Of a DNA stretch of 64,000 nucleotides, positions 60,701-64,000 are shown in pieces. A program made the translations under genes and the position numbers. The stretch is taken from positions 1 to 64,000 of the forward strand of contig JBBBWG010002781.1 of the NCBI GenBank assembly GCA_037176905.1. Reading direction: 5' to 3'. How positions within the stretch are numbered: the stretch's first letter is position 1; every line of letters starts with the position of its first letter. The notes beneath the pieces are model-generated. The model saw only the letters and a list, made by a program, of their open reading frames with translations, ran no database searches and was not told where the DNA came from. Source of the DNA: Azolla pinnata (Eukaryota; Streptophyta; Polypodiopsida; Salviniales; Salviniaceae).

Positions 60701-62168
60701 CAAGCCTGAGATGCGACTGCTACCTCTATGCTCTGGAGAGCAATAGAGCCTGCAATGCAATGTATCTTACCCGGCATGCCAGTGAAACGCTGCATCGATC
60801 AGTCGTACGATTTAATCGTTGCTTGACCGAGTTCATCTTCGAATCCACACGTGCTAGTATCGCACTCTGTTTGTCTTGTTAAATTTCGCGATCGTGCGAG
60901 AAGAAAAAGGCCGTGTCACCGATTCGGCAACCCGGTGATCTGAGACCTCCTCTTAAAACTGGGTTGAAATCTTCTTGAAGGCTTTCAACGGCTGCTTTTC
61001 AAGCCGATCGTGGTCCTCGAGCGGTATGACTTTCTAGTTTCAAATGACGAATGTGAACTTCGAGCATCCACACACACCACCATGATGACCCTTTATGAAA
61101 CCCCTTTAATATAACATAAACCATATAGCGTCAAACTAGTCTTGATGTACAAAGTTTTTAGCATTCGACACATTGAATGGAGAGAGCTTTTGGGAAGCAT
61201 GCTGCTAGTGTGTTTCCGTCGGCGAAATTCCGCAAATAAACACAACTTAGTTGATCCAAAGTGTGATAGATACGACATGCATTTTCATGAATAGAAGCAC
61301 GACAACGTGAGTACACGCACGTGAAGATTAAAGAGTTCTATCGAGCACTATTAAATTAGTAGTGTCGAACATAAGTATCTCACATTGCAATTTATGTACT
61401 CGTGGAATCTCATGATAATAATTTGTGTACAAAATATTTGCACTCTTGCGATAAGAAGTGAAGAACATGCTTTGAAAAATATCAAATATTTCTTGGACAA
61501 CCTTATCAATAAGTTTATCTATAAAGTTGATCATGGGTTTATGGAAGTTGCTCAAAACATCGGAGTTAAGTTCTAATGCCAAGATTCGCGACCCATTACC
61601 ATAAGCACGTGTTTTTTTTATCATCAATTATGTTTTTATTTTATATTCCTTCCTTTGATCTGACACCATTCTACACTACAGATCTTAACAATGAAAATCC
61701 TCAAACCTCGTATTACAACAACTGATTTGTAAATAAAATCTGGCAAGGGTAAATTTAAGCCCCATGCGGATCATTGATCATATCATCAACTGATTTGTAA
61801 ATTAAATTTGGCAAAGGTAAATTTAACCCCCGTAGAAATGAGTCAATGGGCATATTTTGTGATGCCTTCGTTAAAACACAAAGATAATAAAAAAATGTAG
61901 GTCAATTGTGTTCCTTATTTGTTATTGCCTTGTGATAACACTAGGATAATTGTGATGATAGATTGGCAAGTCATTGTCAAGTTATGTTGCAAGTCATTGT
62001 CAAGTTATGAGGATAGTTTCTCTTGAAATTGACAAGTGAAACACTCACTACAATACAAATTTAGGTCTGTTGATGTGTTGCATTCCTCCGTATGCTAGAT
62101 GCTTTTTATGAGTATGATGATATGAACATTTACAGTCCATGCAAATAAATTGTCATCATCAATTAGAG
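60701..62168. other. intergenic spacer with small duplications
   Basis: A roughly 70-bp tandem duplication at about 61720-61835 shares CAACTGATTTGTAAATWAAA and GGTAAATTTAA. A 22-bp duplication at about 61972-62011 contains CAAGTCATTGTCAAGTTATG. No gene recognised. Confidence 0.5.
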
Positions 62169-62815
62169 GGAGAATTACCAAAAAATGTCTACCAAATTTA
62201 TTAATTATAGTTTAACTCCTACTAAAAATAGGAAATATAGATTAATGCCTAATTTCATCTAAAAATTAATACCAAATTAATTTGATTGTTGAACTATTAA
62301 CTTCTATTAACTATTAACTATAATTTTGAGGAGGATATAGTTTCTAAGAATGCGTAGAAGGTATCCTTTTTTCAAGATCTGATGGCAATTTGCGCCTCCT
62401 AGGTGGTTGTTTTGCCTGTCGGGATTGTTTGATTTCAACCCAGGAGTGTGATTCTCTTTTGGGAGCTTATGTGAGACATTTTGTCTTTACTTTGTTGTAA
62501 TATATATATATATATATATTCGTTTTATAACTAATAATAGGAATTCATTTGATATTATTTTTTGTTAATCAAATATAGTGAGGGAACGAAGCAGTAAACA
62601 ACAATAGGAAGTAGGAAGCAACTAGAAAATAGTAGTATGAAGATTGTGACTCGATGAACATGGAGAAGGATAGAATTGATTAACGAGAAGCGATGAGAAA
62701 TTAATCAATTAGCGAAGAAAACTAGGGGCTCATTTATACTTTCGATTGTTTGTAGGCGTTAAAATGTAATTAATAAATTTATCAGGAGTTAATTATGGTA
62801 AATTTCACCATTAAT
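62169..62815 (-). mobile_element. MITE-like element copy 3, reverse orientation, with internal insertion
   Basis: The left end (AAATTTATTAATTATAGTTTAA) and right end (TTAAAATGTAATTAATAAATTTATC) are inverted relatives over about 80 bp. The right half (AATATAGTGAGGGAACGAAGC, GATTAACGAGAAGCGATGAG) is the reverse complement of copy 1's left interior. About 180 bp in the middle (about 62335-62520, ending in a TA run) has no match in copy 1 and may be a nested insertion. Confidence 0.6.
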
Positions 62816-63160
62816 TAAGACCCAATTTTACATCGAGCATCGTGTGACCTAGGATTAAGGTTCTTTTTGTTCTGCTTGAGGCCATAACCATCGCATTCCA
62901 TACACCCTTTTTTTTTCTCAATCGGAAGTTCCCACAGGATCTTGATATCCGTAATCTACCGAGCAAGATCTATCCTCTCGAGCCTCCGATCAATATGCAC
63001 GCAAAGAAAACCCCTCACGGGGCCGCGAGGGGCTTCAATGAAACAATTGCAGCGAATTTTCCAGTTTATCGAACAACCGGAGCAAACAGCTGAAGCGAAA
63101 CGTCATCGGAGCGACTCAGATCTGATCCGATAAAAAGTTTTCGAGGTGGAGCTTGGGCCC
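62816..63160. other. spacer, nothing recognised
   Basis: A short unique stretch before the terminal satellite. A 63-codon open frame (62942-63133) has no recognised content. Confidence 0.4.
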
Positions 63161-63164
63161 AACT

Positions 63165-64000
63165 TTGCAACTGTATGTATGTATATGTGCATGTATGTAT
63201 GTATGCATGCATGTGTGTGAATGCATGTGTGCGTGCGAGTATGTGTGTGCGGATGTATGCGTGTGTGCATGTATGTGCACGCGTGTATGCATGTATGTGC
63301 GCGTGTGTATAGATGTGTATGCATGCATGCGCGGGTGTGGGTGTATGCGTATGCAAGTATGCATGCATGTGTGTGTGTATGCATGTATGCGTACGTGCAG
63401 GGTGTATGTNNNNNNNNNNNNNNNNNNNNNNNNNNNNNNNNNNNNNNNNNNNNNNNNNNNNNNNNNNNNNNNNNNNNNNNNNNNNNNNNNNNNNNNNNNN
63501 NNNNNNNNNGGGTGTGGGTGTATGCGTATGCAAGTATGCATGCATGTGTGTGTGTATGCATGTATGCGTACGTGCAGGGTGTATGTGCGTGTGCATGTAT
63601 GTGTATGCGCGCATGCATGTATGCTCGTATGTATGTATGCGTGCGTATAGTTGTGTATGTATGTATGTGTATGCGTGCATGCATGTATGCTCGTATGTAT
63701 GTATGCGTGCGTGCGTATAGTTGTGTATGTATGTATGTGATCGTGCTTGCATGTATGCTCGTATGTATGTATGCGTGCTGGCGTATAGTTGTGTATGTAT
63801 GTATGTGATCGTGCTTGCATGTATGCTCGTATGTATGTATGCGTGCATGCGTATAGTTGTGTATGTATGTATGTGATCGTGCTTGCATGTATGGCTGTGC
63901 GTGCATGTATGTATGTGCGCGTGGGTACGTATTATGGATGTGTGCGTGCATAGGCATGTATGCATGCGTGCATAGGTATGTATGCATGCGTGCGTGCGTG
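63165..64000. repeat. GTATGTATGC satellite running to the window end, with a 100-N gap
   Basis: Simple (GTAT/GCAT)n repeats. From about 63600 there are five imperfect units of about 60-70 bp with GTATGTATGTGATCGTGCTT, GCATGTATGCTCGTATG and GCGTATAGTTGTG. Ns fill 63410-63509, and the roughly 75 bp before the gap recur immediately after it, as at the first gap. Confidence 0.85.

Noticed and set aside
60359-60709. 116-codon frame with Leu/Thr repeats resembling a membrane protein
   Set aside because: The hydrophobic run is encoded by the TTGACC hexamer repeat.
62942-63133. 63-codon plus-strand frame beside the terminal satellite
   Set aside because: No recognisable motif or splice continuity.

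Overview
The window reads as the end of a land-plant nuclear chromosome, probably an angiosperm and perhaps a monocot. It opens with about 110 bp of Arabidopsis-type telomere repeat (CCCTAAA plus degenerate CCTTAAA), in the strand orientation expected at a left chromosome end. Genes are split by many GT-AG introns. Two genes have GC-rich 5' parts packed with simple codon repeats, as is common in commelinid monocots. The species cannot be named from the sequence.

Layout. 0-10 kb is subtelomeric and gene-poor. It holds the orphan last exon of a cinnamate 4-hydroxylase (CYP73) gene, a four-copy 220-bp tandem array, a MITE-like element, a heat-shock-element cluster, and the two ends of a short-chain dehydrogenase gene whose middle is not recognisable. 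9.5-17.8 kb (minus) is a complete ten-exon gene for a large four-MATH TRAF-like protein. 18-19.3 kb is a GAA tract, a 100-N assembly gap with duplicated flanks, and a TG-rich satellite. 20.9-22.6 kb (minus) is an SCP/FCP1-like phosphatase loaded with in-frame repeats. 23.8-26.1 kb is an old, heavily decayed Ty3/gypsy pol fossil. 27.5-30.2 kb (minus) is a complete actin gene. 32.0-39.8 kb (minus) is a complete 26-exon exocyst SEC8 gene, with several first-exon-like copies up to 40.9 kb. 41.4-42.15 kb is an ACATAC satellite next to an interstitial telomere block. 43.2-44.0 kb (minus) is a HIT-like protein. 44-48 kb is a repeat-rich spacer with a second MITE copy. 48.6-52.5 kb (plus) is a 901-residue low-complexity protein, possibly PCH1-like. 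55.3-59.9 kb (minus) is an 868-residue gene resembling uncharacterised At4g18490. 60-64 kb holds a TTGAC minisatellite, a third MITE copy, a second 100-N gap and a satellite running to the window end.

The genes are independent housekeeping or regulatory plant genes. Actin and SEC8 both serve cytoskeleton and exocytosis, but nothing indicates joint control. I found no operon, CRISPR, phage or clearly new multi-gene system. The unusual material lies in genome structure: a gene cut short near a telomere, an interstitial telomere block, codon-repeat expansion inside a catalytic domain, and serial copies of a first exon. Exon coordinates were read by eye from splice signals, frame continuity and remembered homologues; no search was run.
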